64,000 nt of DNA from Candidatus Proruminimicrobium quisquiliarum (lineage in GTDB: Bacteria > Elusimicrobiota > Endomicrobiia > Endomicrobiales > Endomicrobiaceae): positions 1 through 64,000 of the forward strand of contig JAHDRN010000013.1 of NCBI GenBank assembly GCA_018433245.1, read 5' to 3'. The position numbers and the translations under genes were made by a program. This document shows, in pieces, positions 25,875 through 35,017 of the stretch. The notes under the pieces are model-generated. The model saw only the letters and a list, made by a program, of their open reading frames with translations. It did no database searches and was not told the DNA's origin. Position 1 is the stretch's first letter, and each line of letters begins with the position of its first letter.

Positions 25875-27071
25875 ATGATAAAAAGAGAACAATATTTAAA
25901 TAAACTTATACAATTTAGGGATAAACAGTTAATAAAAGTGATAAGCGGTATCCGCAGATGCGGAAAATCTACGCTTTTTGAGCTTTATCAGTCTTATTTA
26001 AAAAGTCAGGGCGTTGCGGACAATCAAATAATATCAATAAATTTTGAAGATTTACAATTTGAAGATTTATTGGATTATAAAAAGCTGTATGAATATGTGG
26101 TTAAAAAAATATCAAAAACAAAAAAAACTTATATTTTTCTTGATGAAATACAGCATGTAAAAGAATTTCAAAAAACGGTTGACAGTTTGTTTATAATAAA
26201 AAACGCTGATGTTTATATAACGGGATCAAACGCATACATATTGTCCGGAGAACTTGCCACTTTGTTATCGGGAAGATATATAGAAATTGAAATGTTGCCT
26301 TTATCATTTAAAGAATATTTGGATTTTGCGGATAAAAAAAGCGATAAAAAAGAAAAATTTAAAGAATATTTAAAATATGGTTCATTTCCCTATATAACTG
26401 CACTTGATAATAACAAGGAAGCAATAACTGAATATTTGAAAGGAATATACAATACCGTTTTATTAAAGGATGTTGTTGCCAAAAATAAAATACAGGATGT
26501 TATGATTTTGGAAAGCGTAATAAAATTTTTATTTCATAATATCGGCAGTTTCATATCCGCAAAAAAAATATCGGACACTCTAAATTCAAACGGAAGGAAA
26601 ATTTCCGTCAATACGGTTGAAAGTTATTTATCCGCATTAAAAAACAGTTATATTGTTTATCAGGCAAACAGATATGATATAAAAGGCAAACAATATTTAA
26701 AAACACTGGCAAAATACTATGTAGTTGATATAGGATTAAGAAATATTTTACTGAACAATCAGTATACAGACCTTGGGCATGTTTTGGAAAATATAGTATA
26801 TTTAGAGTTAATAAGAAGAGGGTATAAAGTTTCAATAGGAAAAGTTATAGGAGATAAAGAAGTTGATTTTGTCGCCGTAAATGAAAAAGAAACCGTGTAT
26901 TATCAAGTTGCTTCAAGCGTCGCGGATTCTAAAACATTACAAAGAGAGTTGTCATCGCTTGAAATTATTGACGATCATTATCCGAAATATTTAATAACAT
27001 CTGATGATTATATAGATGCAACACATAACGGCATAAAACAAATGAATGTCATAGATTTTTTATTAAGTTAA
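25875..27071 (+). CDS. AAA_14 / DUF4143 family ATPase
   Basis: 398 aa. N-terminal ATPase: Walker A GIRRCGKST (about residues 25-33), Walker B TYIFLDEIQ, and sensor ITGSNAYILSGELATLLSGR. The C-terminal half is the DUF4143 part, with LENIVYLELIRRGYKV and KEVDFVAVNEKETVYYQVA, a nuclease-like fold. The family is abundant in anaerobes and gut bacteria, often in variable regions; its role is unknown. RBS AAGAGG upstream. It is alone, with its own promoter. Confidence 0.88.
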   Translation: MIKREQYLNKLIQFRDKQLIKVISGIRRCGKSTLFELYQSYLKSQGVADNQIISINFEDLQFEDLLDYKKLYEYVVKKISKTKKTYIFLDEIQHVKEFQKTVDSLFIIKNADVYITGSNAYILSGELATLLSGRYIEIEMLPLSFKEYLDFADKKSDKKEKFKEYLKYGSFPYITALDNNKEAITEYLKGIYNTVLLKDVVAKNKIQDVMILESVIKFLFHNIGSFISAKKISDTLNSNGRKISVNTVESYLSALKNSYIVYQANRYDIKGKQYLKTLAKYYVVDIGLRNILLNNQYTDLGHVLENIVYLELIRRGYKVSIGKVIGDKEVDFVAVNEKETVYYQVASSVADSKTLQRELSSLEIIDDHYPKYLITSDDYIDATHNGIKQMNVIDFLLS

Positions 27072-27159
27072 TTTTGTGGAATAACCAAAATTTTTATCTT
27101 TTCAGTTTTTACAAAAAATCATAAATTTCTAAGGTTTTTTTATTGTGAATATCCGACGG

Positions 27160-27225
27160 CAGAATGCTTCGTTTTGTGCGCTCAAAATCTTTCTAGTCTT
27201 TAACCACAAAACAGTCTTAAAATAT
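27160..27225. repeat. Partial copy of the intergenic repeat (D)
   Basis: TGCGCTCAAAATCTTTCTAGTCTTTAAC-like sequence (27177-27203) closely matches the right end of copy B (21515-21540). No left arm is found, so it is a fragment. It lies between the convergent DUF4143 and AsmA genes. Confidence 0.55.
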
Positions 27226-27276
27226 CAACCATAGGATTGATTAAAAATTTATCGTATCAAACTTTCATTTTTTATC

Positions 27277-29502
27277 TTATTGAATTTTTTGCGGTTCTTG
27301 GTTTGTAAAGGTGTTGGTGGATATATTTACTTCCTGGATTTCGTTCCCTTTTTCATCATGTTTTTTTAAACCTAATAGGCTCATAAAACCTTTTTTCAGT
27401 CCGTCGGATACGGCATTATTTAAAAGAGACTGGCTTACTATTGACGAAACGCTTCCCAACAGGCTTAAACTGCCGCTGGGTTCTTCAGTTGTACCCGTAA
27501 TTTTCATTGTTAAAGGCATTATCCCGTCGTCTTCATGTCTGCCGGGAGCGGCATTTACCGTCATATCTAATTTATCTTCTTTAAAATTCATTTCTCCGTC
27601 CACTTTAAAAGACAGCAGCCCCGAAACGAACGAACACTTTTCAAACGCTGCTTTCCCGTTATCAAGTTTCAGAAAAGTAATAAATGAATCAAAATCCATT
27701 TTTCCGTCTAATTTCTGTTTTTGTTCGGGTTGTGCGTCCGTCGCCGCAGAATCTGTGTTTTTGGCGTCAGACGTAAAAACCGCGCTCCCTATGCTGTTTA
27801 AAATATCCAGAACATTGAGAGCGTTTATAACTCTGCTGACTACGTCAAGAGATAAAAATAATCCTTTCATCAAAGCGTTTGAATTTGTAAGTTTATATAA
27901 ATCTTTTATCGTTCCCTGCCCGCTTTGAAAATTCATGGTTCCCTTAACTTTATCAAGAACAGGCGTAACGTCGGACAAATTCATTTTAAACAGTATATCT
28001 TTGCCTTTAAAAAACATTGTGTCAATATCTTCAACCATGAAATCCGCGGTTATATTCAAAGGCGGCAGACTCCATTTTTTAGTTTCACTTTTTGTTTTTT
28101 CGGCTGTCTTATTTTTAGGAGCGGAAACTTCTTCTGCTGTCTCGGTATTCTGCGCAGCCTCGCCTAATATTTTTTTTGCCCTAAACAGCATTGAAATATT
28201 TCCGGAATTTTTTCCAATTAAATAAGACGCTTCCAAAAGAAAAGGGTTTTTATTCAAATTGCCTGTAAGTTTTGAAATTTTAATATTGTCGGCGTTTTTA
28301 ACTGCAATATTTGAGTTTATATCCGTAAAATAACCGAGCCCCCGCATATAACAACCGATATTGACGAGCCTACAGACTCCGCTTATCAAATTTTTATCGG
28401 TCAATGTAAATTCGCCCTTTAAATTCCCGGTTGGTTTATATTCTTGAAGCATTTTAACGGTATTTCCGATTTTTTCTAAAAGCAGGTTGAAAGACGCTTT
28501 AAAATCATAAGCCGGTTCTTTTTGTCCGTAATCAAGATTACCGTTTAAATCTATTGTTGAATCCATTGTGGCAATATTTAAAGAATCTATACGTATATTT
28601 CTTTTTTCAATGAAAGCAATAATTTTTGCGGTTATATCAATTTCAGGTATTAAAAATTCCGGAATTTCAGCGATATCTGCAAAAGTATTATGAGATAAAT
28701 CTTTAATTTTGATATTCAGATTAACTGCAGGGTCATTGAAATTTTCAATATTGCCGTTTAATAAAATTACAGTTTCTTTAAATTTTATTACAAAATTATC
28801 AATATCAATTTTTGCTTTGTTTAAATCAAGAGAATGAAGATTAATAAAAGTATTAAGCGCCAAGTATACGGTATCAAACTGTTTATTGTTTAAATTTGTA
28901 TCAATTTGTACGGAAGCGTTTAATTTAAAAATTTGATCAAAAGAAAACTGCTCTATAAAAAAAGATATCTGACTGATGTTTAAAGTCAATTTATTTTGTA
29001 GGTCAATATATCTGATGGCCCCGTTTTGAATATGAGTTTTGCATAAAAGCAGATTTATGAATTCTTTTGTTTCTTTCTGTTCTTTCTCAGAAGGCTGTTC
29101 CGGTTCCGATTCCGATACGGATTTATTTATCAAGTTTTCAAAGTTAAAATGACCGTATTCATTTTTTACTACATCCAATTCAACGGTATGAAGATTTATG
29201 CTCAATATTTTGATTTTGCCTTTCAAAAGATGCAAAGGTGAGAAATATATATGAACCTTTTCAATATGCGCGAATTTTTCCTGTCCTGATGAAATGTCAA
29301 CGTTATTAAGCGAAAAATCAAGCAAACTTGCCGAAATTTTATTTATGCTTACAGAAGCATTCGTATTTTTTTCAATTATTGTAATAATCTTGTTTTTTAC
29401 ATCATCAATAGGTAAAATATAAACCAATGCAAAATGTAACAGAGTTAATGATAATAGGATAAAAGACAAAATACATATAAAAATTTTTGTTATTAATTTC
29501 AT
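27277..29502 (-). CDS. AsmA-like inner-membrane/periplasmic protein
   Basis: 741 aa from ATG 29502. One N-terminal membrane helix (KLITKIFICILSFILLSL) is followed by ASVSINKISASLLDFSLNNVDIS, an AsmA-type start, then long beta-rich sequence. The C-terminal AsmA_2-like part includes MNFQSGQGTIKDLYKLTN and ITGTTEEPSGSLSLLG. AsmA-clan proteins span the periplasm and move phospholipid to the outer membrane. The upstream ATG (29559) is less likely: a TATAAT on this strand lies at 29513-29518 between the two. Confidence 0.82.
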   Translation of the reverse strand: MKLITKIFICILSFILLSLTLLHFALVYILPIDDVKNKIITIIEKNTNASVSINKISASLLDFSLNNVDISSGQEKFAHIEKVHIYFSPLHLLKGKIKILSINLHTVELDVVKNEYGHFNFENLINKSVSESEPEQPSEKEQKETKEFINLLLCKTHIQNGAIRYIDLQNKLTLNISQISFFIEQFSFDQIFKLNASVQIDTNLNNKQFDTVYLALNTFINLHSLDLNKAKIDIDNFVIKFKETVILLNGNIENFNDPAVNLNIKIKDLSHNTFADIAEIPEFLIPEIDITAKIIAFIEKRNIRIDSLNIATMDSTIDLNGNLDYGQKEPAYDFKASFNLLLEKIGNTVKMLQEYKPTGNLKGEFTLTDKNLISGVCRLVNIGCYMRGLGYFTDINSNIAVKNADNIKISKLTGNLNKNPFLLEASYLIGKNSGNISMLFRAKKILGEAAQNTETAEEVSAPKNKTAEKTKSETKKWSLPPLNITADFMVEDIDTMFFKGKDILFKMNLSDVTPVLDKVKGTMNFQSGQGTIKDLYKLTNSNALMKGLFLSLDVVSRVINALNVLDILNSIGSAVFTSDAKNTDSAATDAQPEQKQKLDGKMDFDSFITFLKLDNGKAAFEKCSFVSGLLSFKVDGEMNFKEDKLDMTVNAAPGRHEDDGIMPLTMKITGTTEEPSGSLSLLGSVSSIVSQSLLNNAVSDGLKKGFMSLLGLKKHDEKGNEIQEVNISTNTFTNQEPQKIQ

Positions 29503-29545
29503 TTGAAAAACTATTATACAAAAAATAATATATTTTACACAGATA

Positions 29546-29574
29546 TTTACATAAGGCAAATAATTTGATAAAAT
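29546..29574 (+). promoter_or_regulatory. Promoter for rpsO-pnp
   Basis: TTTACA (29546-29551), a 17-base spacer and TAAAAT (29569-29574), about 55 bases before rpsO. It partly overlaps the divergent AsmA gene's leader region. Confidence 0.6.
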
Positions 29575-29627
29575 AATCGTTCAGTTTGGAAAAAGCAAAC
29601 AAGTAAAAAATACGGGGGAGCAGTACG

Positions 29628-29888
29628 ATGGTATTACAAAAGAAAGAAGTTGTGGAAAAATTTAAAACGCATGCGACCGACACGGGTTCGCCTGAGGTTC
29701 AAATCGCATTGTTAACTACAAGAATTAACTATTTGGCGGATCATTTCAAAAAATTCCCTAAGGATTTTGCTTCAAGAATAGGATTTTTAAAGATGATCGG
29801 ACAAAGAAGAAGTCTTTTAGATTATTTGAAAAGAACTAAAAAAGAAACTTATCAAGAAATATTAAAAAAACTTGATTTGAGAAAATAA
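29628..29888 (+). CDS. rpsO: 30S ribosomal protein S15
   Basis: 86-aa primary binder of the 16S central domain. THATDTGSPEVQIALLTTRI, LADHFKKFPKDFASRIGFL and GQRRSLLDYLKR are diagnostic. Strong RBS GGGGGAG upstream. Followed by pnp as in most bacteria, with a processing-type hairpin between. Confidence 0.98.
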   Translation: MVLQKKEVVEKFKTHATDTGSPEVQIALLTTRINYLADHFKKFPKDFASRIGFLKMIGQRRSLLDYLKRTKKETYQEILKKLDLRK

Positions 29889-29904
29889 AACAGTTCGTCA
29901 TAAA

Positions 29905-29960
29905 CACAAAGGATGCAAAGAATCTCATGCTTCGGCATGTGGTTTTCTGGATCTTTTGTG
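29905..29960 (+). ncRNA. Long rpsO-pnp intergenic hairpin, likely RNase III site
   Basis: The 26-base arm at 29905-29930 pairs imperfectly with 29935-29960 around a TTCG tetraloop; the stem top (TCATGC/GCATG) and base (CACAAA/TTTTGTG) are fully paired, with a few mismatches between. In E. coli an equivalent stem is cut by RNase III and PNPase then represses its own mRNA. Same place here; the mechanism is inferred. Confidence 0.75.
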
Positions 29961-29992
29961 TGATGTTTATAGACGGACAAACAGGAGTCAAA

Positions 29993-32053
29993 ATGGAAAT
30001 AATCAAAACATCATTGAATGTTGCGGGCAAAGAGATTCTTATTGAATCAGGAAAGCTTGCAAAACAGGCAAACGGATCTTGCGTTGTAAGAGTCGGAGAC
30101 ACTATGGTAATGGCAAACGCCGTTGCTGCGTCTGTGCCTAAAGAAGGTACGGATTTTATGCCGCTTACCGTAGATTACAGAGAAAGAGGGTACGCTGCAG
30201 GTAAAATACCGGGCGGTTTTTTCAAAAGAGAAACAAAAGCAAGAGACAGCGAAATATTGGTCAGCAGACTGATAGACAGAACAATCAGACCTCTTTTTTC
30301 GGAATATTGGAGAAACGACACTCAGATATCAAACATAGTATTGTCCCATGACGGCGTAAACGATACCGATATTATAAGCATAATAGCTACTTCGGTAGCG
30401 CTTCATGTTTCAAATATTCCTATTGCAAAACCGGTAGGAGCCGTAAGAATAGGAAGAGTTGACGGTAAATTTGTAGTTAATCCTACTTTGGAAGAACAGG
30501 AAGCGGGCGATTTGGATTTGATAGTCGGCGGAACAGATGAAGCTATCACAATGGTAGAAGCGGGAGCCGGCGAATTATCCGAAGCAGAAATGATAGAAGC
30601 TTTAAATATTGCAAAAGAAGAAATAGCCAAAATATGTAATTTCATAAAGGCGCTTCCTTCAAAAGAAAAAATAGCCGTAACAGAGCCGGTAATAGACTCA
30701 AGTCTGATTTCTGAAGTTGAATCGGAAACAATTCCTAAAGCAAAAGAATTCGTAACTATAAAAGATAAAGCGACAAGAGACAGCGCATGGGCGTCTTTTA
30801 AGCAGGATTTGCAGGCAAGACTGTCTGAAAAATATCCTGAAAAATCAAAAGATATTGATTTTATAATGGAAAATGTTTTCTACAAACAGGCAAGAGAACT
30901 GGTTCTTACAAAAAATGTAAGAACTGACGGAAGAACTCTTACTGAAATCAGACCGATAACATGTGAAGTCGGATATTTGCCGAGAGCGCACGGATCTGCC
31001 GTATTTACAAGAGGTCAGACTCAGGCGTTGGCTTCCGTAACTCTTGGAACTCCGGGCGATATGCAGATTATGGATGAATTGACCGGCGAATATAAAGAAA
31101 GATTTATGCTTAATTATAATTTCCCCGGTTTTGCAACCGGCGAACCAAAACCTGACAGAGGTCCCGGAAGAAGAGAAATAGGTCACGGAGCGCTTGCAAG
31201 AAGAGGATTGAGCGCTATTTTGCCTTCCGAAAAAGATTTTTCTTACACAATAAGAATAGTATCCGATATATTGGAATCAAACGGTTCGTCTTCAATGGCG
31301 TCGGTTTGCGGCGGATGCCTTGCGTTGTTTGACGCAGGCGTGCCTGTAAAATCCGCATGCGCCGGTATCGCAATGGGCCTTATGAAAGAAGGCGACAATT
31401 ACGTTATTTTGACCGATATTATGGGTATGGAAGATCATCTGGGCGATATGGACTTTAAAGTCGTAGGTACGAAAAAAGGAATAACTGCTTTGCAGATGGA
31501 TATTAAAATAGCCGGTCTTACAACAGAAATTATGGCGAAAGCTCTTGAGCAGGCCAGAATAGGAAGACTTGAAATTTTAGGAAAAATGGAAGCGGCTATT
31601 ACCGAACCGAGAAAAGATTTGTCACAATATGCTCCGAGAATGGTTACGATAGTTATTCCGCAGAATAAAATCGGCGGATTAATAGGCCCCGGAGGCAAAA
31701 ATATAAGAAATATTCAGGAAAGCACCGGCGCGAAAATAGATATTGAAGAAGACGGAACGGTTTATATTTCTTCAGACAGTTCATCTTCTCTTGAATGCGC
31801 AAAAAATATGGTTGAAGGATTGACCGCCGAAGTTGAAGTCGGAAAAACATATAAAGGCAAAGTAACAAAAATAATGGCGTTCGGAGCATTTGTTGAAATA
31901 CTGCCGGGCAAAGAAGGTCTGGTTCATATTTCAAAACTTGCCAAAGGACACGTTAAAAAAGTTGAAGACGTAGTATCGGAAGGCGAAGAAATAGTGGTAA
32001 AAGTAGATGAAATTGACAAACAGGGTCGTATCAATTTAAGCAAAACTATATAA
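29993..32053 (+). CDS. pnp: Polyribonucleotide nucleotidyltransferase (PNPase)
   Basis: 3'-5' phosphorolytic RNA decay enzyme. 686 aa from ATG 29993 (RBS AGGAG); an earlier ATG at 29927 lies inside the hairpin and is rejected. Two RNase PH domains: the first starts NVAGKEILIESGKLAKQANG, and the second has HGSAVFTRGQTQALA and the catalytic Asp region (TDIMGMEDHLGDMDFKVVGT). KH domain (IPQNKIGGLIGPGGKNIR) and S1 domain (GKVTKIMAFGAFVEILPGKEGLVHIS) close it. Confidence 0.97.
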   Translation: MEIIKTSLNVAGKEILIESGKLAKQANGSCVVRVGDTMVMANAVAASVPKEGTDFMPLTVDYRERGYAAGKIPGGFFKRETKARDSEILVSRLIDRTIRPLFSEYWRNDTQISNIVLSHDGVNDTDIISIIATSVALHVSNIPIAKPVGAVRIGRVDGKFVVNPTLEEQEAGDLDLIVGGTDEAITMVEAGAGELSEAEMIEALNIAKEEIAKICNFIKALPSKEKIAVTEPVIDSSLISEVESETIPKAKEFVTIKDKATRDSAWASFKQDLQARLSEKYPEKSKDIDFIMENVFYKQARELVLTKNVRTDGRTLTEIRPITCEVGYLPRAHGSAVFTRGQTQALASVTLGTPGDMQIMDELTGEYKERFMLNYNFPGFATGEPKPDRGPGRREIGHGALARRGLSAILPSEKDFSYTIRIVSDILESNGSSSMASVCGGCLALFDAGVPVKSACAGIAMGLMKEGDNYVILTDIMGMEDHLGDMDFKVVGTKKGITALQMDIKIAGLTTEIMAKALEQARIGRLEILGKMEAAITEPRKDLSQYAPRMVTIVIPQNKIGGLIGPGGKNIRNIQESTGAKIDIEEDGTVYISSDSSSSLECAKNMVEGLTAEVEVGKTYKGKVTKIMAFGAFVEILPGKEGLVHISKLAKGHVKKVEDVVSEGEEIVVKVDEIDKQGRINLSKTI

Positions 32054-32066
32054 TTGAGGAATCCGT

Positions 32067-32543
32067 ATGCCAAGTCCAGAAAAAGACATCAAACTGCAGG
32101 AGCAGGTTAAATCTCTGTATGAGATTATGCAGGAAGAAAAAGTTGAAGAATTGGAAATAAAATCTCCCGATTTGAAACTGCATATAAGAAGAAAAGGTCA
32201 CAATGCGGTCCGTCATGTTATTCAGGCGGCGGGTGCGGGCTCAAACGATTCCGCTTTTCAGGCGGAGCAGGCCTTTTCGGAACAAAAAAATCCCGTTATA
32301 ACCGGATTTACAAAAAAGTCTCCGATTACCGGTATGTTTTACAGAGCGCCGTCTCCGGCGTCTCCGATGTTTGTAAAAGAAGGGGATGTCGTTGATGCGG
32401 GTAAAACGCTTTGCATTGTTGAAGCGATGAAAGTTATGAATGAAATCAAAGCTACCGAAAAGATGAAAATAGTAAATATTCTTGTTGAAAACGGAAAACC
32501 GGTTGAAAGAGACCAGGACCTGTTTATTATAGAGAAATTATAA
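32067..32543 (+). CDS. accB: Biotin carboxyl carrier protein
   Basis: 158 aa. N-terminal helix, a linker (about residues 50-85), and a C-terminal biotinyl domain with EAMKVMNEIKA; K122 is the biotinylated lysine. The SPITGMFYRAPSPASPMFVKEGD thumb-type segment (shown in part) is typical of acetyl-CoA carboxylase AccB rather than of a decarboxylase carrier. Unusually, accC does not follow; a winged-helix gene does. Starts 13 bases after pnp. Confidence 0.9.
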   Translation: MPSPEKDIKLQEQVKSLYEIMQEEKVEELEIKSPDLKLHIRRKGHNAVRHVIQAAGAGSNDSAFQAEQAFSEQKNPVITGFTKKSPITGMFYRAPSPASPMFVKEGDVVDAGKTLCIVEAMKVMNEIKATEKMKIVNILVENGKPVERDQDLFIIEKL

Positions 32544-32565
32544 TTTTTAAGGAGTACGTCATAAC

Positions 32566-32772
32566 ATGGTGGATATTATAGGAAACGTCGCCGGTCAAAT
32601 CTGGAGATATCTTGATTCTGTCGGCGGAGAGTCTACTCCGATACAAATAAAAGCGCAGCTCGGATTGTCCAACACCATGCTTTATTTGGCGCTCGGATGG
32701 CTTTCAAGGGAAAACAAAGTCGCGATAATACCGCACGAATATACATATAAAATCAGTCTCATAAGAGACTGA
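32566..32772 (+). CDS. Small winged-helix protein (DUF2582-like)
   Basis: 68 aa. The whole protein is one winged helix: GNVAGQIWRYLDSVGGEST, IQIKAQLGLSNTMLYLALGWLSRE and a wing ending. It resembles the DUF2582 family, of unknown DNA-binding role. RBS AAGGAG. The last eight codons form the left arm and loop of a terminator hairpin, so the stop codon lies within the stem. Confidence 0.75.
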   Translation: MVDIIGNVAGQIWRYLDSVGGESTPIQIKAQLGLSNTMLYLALGWLSRENKVAIIPHEYTYKISLIRD

Positions 32773-32780
32773 TTTTGTTA
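32749..32780 (+). terminator. Terminator overlapping the stop codon of the winged-helix gene
   Basis: AAAATCAGTCTC (32749-32760) and GAGACTGATTTT (32765-32776) pair perfectly around ATAA, followed by a T-rich tail. The TGA stop (32770-32772) is in the right arm. Ends the rpsO-pnp-accB transcript. Confidence 0.85.
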
Positions 32781-32882
32781 TTAAGAGGTTAAATAGCAGG
32801 AAATTAAATAAAAAAGAAACAATAGAAATTTAACTTCTAAGTTTTCAACCTGCTAAACTTCCGTTGATCTGAGGGTTAAGTT

Positions 32883-35009
32883 ATGGCAAGTTCAAAATCT
32901 CAAAACACAAACCGTTTATTGATGGGAACCGTATGCGCGTTCTTGTCATTTTTTTTGCTTTATTGCCTCGTTTCGGCAAAAAATACCGGAATGGCCGGTC
33001 AGGCGCTTTACAATATAATGATAAATCTTTTCGGAAACGGAGCTTACGTTATACCTCCTCTTTTTTTGTGGTTTGCAATATTATATTTTCGTATTTCTCT
33101 TCAGTTAAGAACAAGGCTTGACCTTGCTTTTTCGGTTTTTACCGTCGTTTTATTTTCCGTTTTATTTGAATTGCTGAAAGTTTATTTTCGCGTAAACGGC
33201 GGCTGGACCGGCAGTGTTTTAGAGCCTTTTTTTACTAAATTTTTCGGGTTATATATTTCAATTTTGGTCATAATTCTTGTTCTGGTTTTTTTGATAACCA
33301 GAATTTTAAGGCTTTCAACAAGAAAGATGATAGCGTACTTCTGGTTTTCTCTTATTGAAGACATAAAAAACTGGAGAGCGGCAAGACTTGAAAAACAGAA
33401 AGAAAAAGCAAGAATAATTAAAAATGAAAAACCGAAAGAAATAAAAAAAGAAGAACCGCAGCAGCAAAAACCTAATATAGTTGATACGGAAATAACAGAA
33501 AAAAAACAAAAACCCGTCTTAGAACAAAAAGAGCCGCCAAAAGAAAAGATAGACAGCAAAGGTTTTGCTTATAAACTTCCCGGTCTTGACCTTTTAAGAA
33601 GCGGCGGCGACGTAAACGTCATATTAAGCGAAGAGGCTCTTCAGGAAAGAGCAGAAAGATTGAGGCAAACGCTGGCAGATTTTAATATAGAATGTTCCGT
33701 CAAAGATATTATTCCCGGTCCCGTAATTACGCGTTATGACATTATTTTGGCGCCCGGCATAAAAATACAGTCCGTTTTAAATTTATCCGATAATATTTCG
33801 CTTGCGATGAAAACGTCCGCGACAAGAATAGTTCCGGTTCCGGAAAAATCAGCGGTCGGAATAGAAATTCCTAATCCTAAATCATCGCTCGTTTCTTTAA
33901 AGAGCATACTTGAAACGGAAGAATTTATATCTTCAAAATCGCTTTTGACATTGGCGCTCGGAACGACTACGGAAGGCAAAGGATACGTCTCCGATTTGGG
34001 TAAAATGCCGCATTTGCTTGTGGCAGGCGCGACAGGTTCGGGAAAATCGGTAGGGATACACAGTATTATTTTATCAATTTTATATAAAGCAAGGCCTGAT
34101 GAAGTTAAATTTATGCTGATAGATCCGAAAAGAGTTGAAATGACGGTTTATCAGGATATTCCACATTTGTACGATCCGTGCTGTATGGCCGAAGACGCAA
34201 AAGTCATTACGCAGCCCAGAACTGCCGCTGCTGCTCTTAAAAGGCTTGTTTCAATAATGGAAGCAAGATATGAAAAATACGCAAAGCACGTAGTCAGAAA
34301 CATAGATGATTTTAATAAGAAAATGTCGGAAACAGGCGAAGAAGAAAAAGATTATTTTATTGTGGTTATAATAGACGAATTGGCCGATTTGATGCTTGTT
34401 GCGGCAAAAGAAATTGAAGATTCAATACAGCGTCTTGCGCAGATGGCCAGAGCCGTCGGCATTCATTTGGTGCTGGCAACGCAGAGGCCGTCAACAAACG
34501 TTATTACCGGCGTTATAAAAGCGAATTTCCCGGCAAGAATTGCGTTTCAGACTACTTCAAATATAGATTCAAGAGTTATACTTGACACAATAGGCGCCGA
34601 GGATTTAATAGGCAAGGGTGATATGCTGTTTTTAACTCCGTCGGAATCAAGACCGGTAAGGCTTCAGGGCGCTTTTGTATCGACAAAAGAGGCTTCAAAT
34701 GTGGTAAAATTTATTTCTGAACAGGAGTTTCCGAGAATATATGAGCCGATTATCGTTGAAACAAGCGCAAGCTCTGTCGCCACTATGGAAGATAAGGCCA
34801 ATAAAGATTTAATACCGGCCTTAAAATTGATTTTGGAAAGAAGAAGAGTATCGCAGGATTTATTAAAAGCGAATTTCGGATCTTCGGCAAGGGCTACGAA
34901 CATATTAAGCGTTTTGGAAATGAAAGAATTTATCTCAAAGCCGGAAGGCACCAACAGATGGGAAATAAATTTTGCTAAAATAGAAGAATATATTTTATCA
35001 AACCAATGA
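32883..35009 (+). CDS. ftsK: DNA translocase FtsK/SpoIIIE
   Basis: 708-aa septal DNA pump. Four hydrophobic N-terminal segments (residues about 15-150), a charged linker rich in Lys/Glu (about 175-225), then the alpha/beta/motor domains with GATGSGKSVGIH (Walker A, near residue 385), FMLIDPKRVEMT and VVIIDELADLM (Walker B), and QRPSTNVITGVIKANFPARIAF. The C-terminal gamma winged helix (RRVSQDLLKANFGSSARA) reads KOPS-like sites. RBS is weak (GAGGG). Overlaps the lolA-like reading frame only if its first ATG is used. Confidence 0.96.
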   Translation: MASSKSQNTNRLLMGTVCAFLSFFLLYCLVSAKNTGMAGQALYNIMINLFGNGAYVIPPLFLWFAILYFRISLQLRTRLDLAFSVFTVVLFSVLFELLKVYFRVNGGWTGSVLEPFFTKFFGLYISILVIILVLVFLITRILRLSTRKMIAYFWFSLIEDIKNWRAARLEKQKEKARIIKNEKPKEIKKEEPQQQKPNIVDTEITEKKQKPVLEQKEPPKEKIDSKGFAYKLPGLDLLRSGGDVNVILSEEALQERAERLRQTLADFNIECSVKDIIPGPVITRYDIILAPGIKIQSVLNLSDNISLAMKTSATRIVPVPEKSAVGIEIPNPKSSLVSLKSILETEEFISSKSLLTLALGTTTEGKGYVSDLGKMPHLLVAGATGSGKSVGIHSIILSILYKARPDEVKFMLIDPKRVEMTVYQDIPHLYDPCCMAEDAKVITQPRTAAAALKRLVSIMEARYEKYAKHVVRNIDDFNKKMSETGEEEKDYFIVVIIDELADLMLVAAKEIEDSIQRLAQMARAVGIHLVLATQRPSTNVITGVIKANFPARIAFQTTSNIDSRVILDTIGAEDLIGKGDMLFLTPSESRPVRLQGAFVSTKEASNVVKFISEQEFPRIYEPIIVETSASSVATMEDKANKDLIPALKLILERRRVSQDLLKANFGSSARATNILSVLEMKEFISKPEGTNRWEINFAKIEEYILSNQ

Positions 35010-35017
35010 GGTACGTT

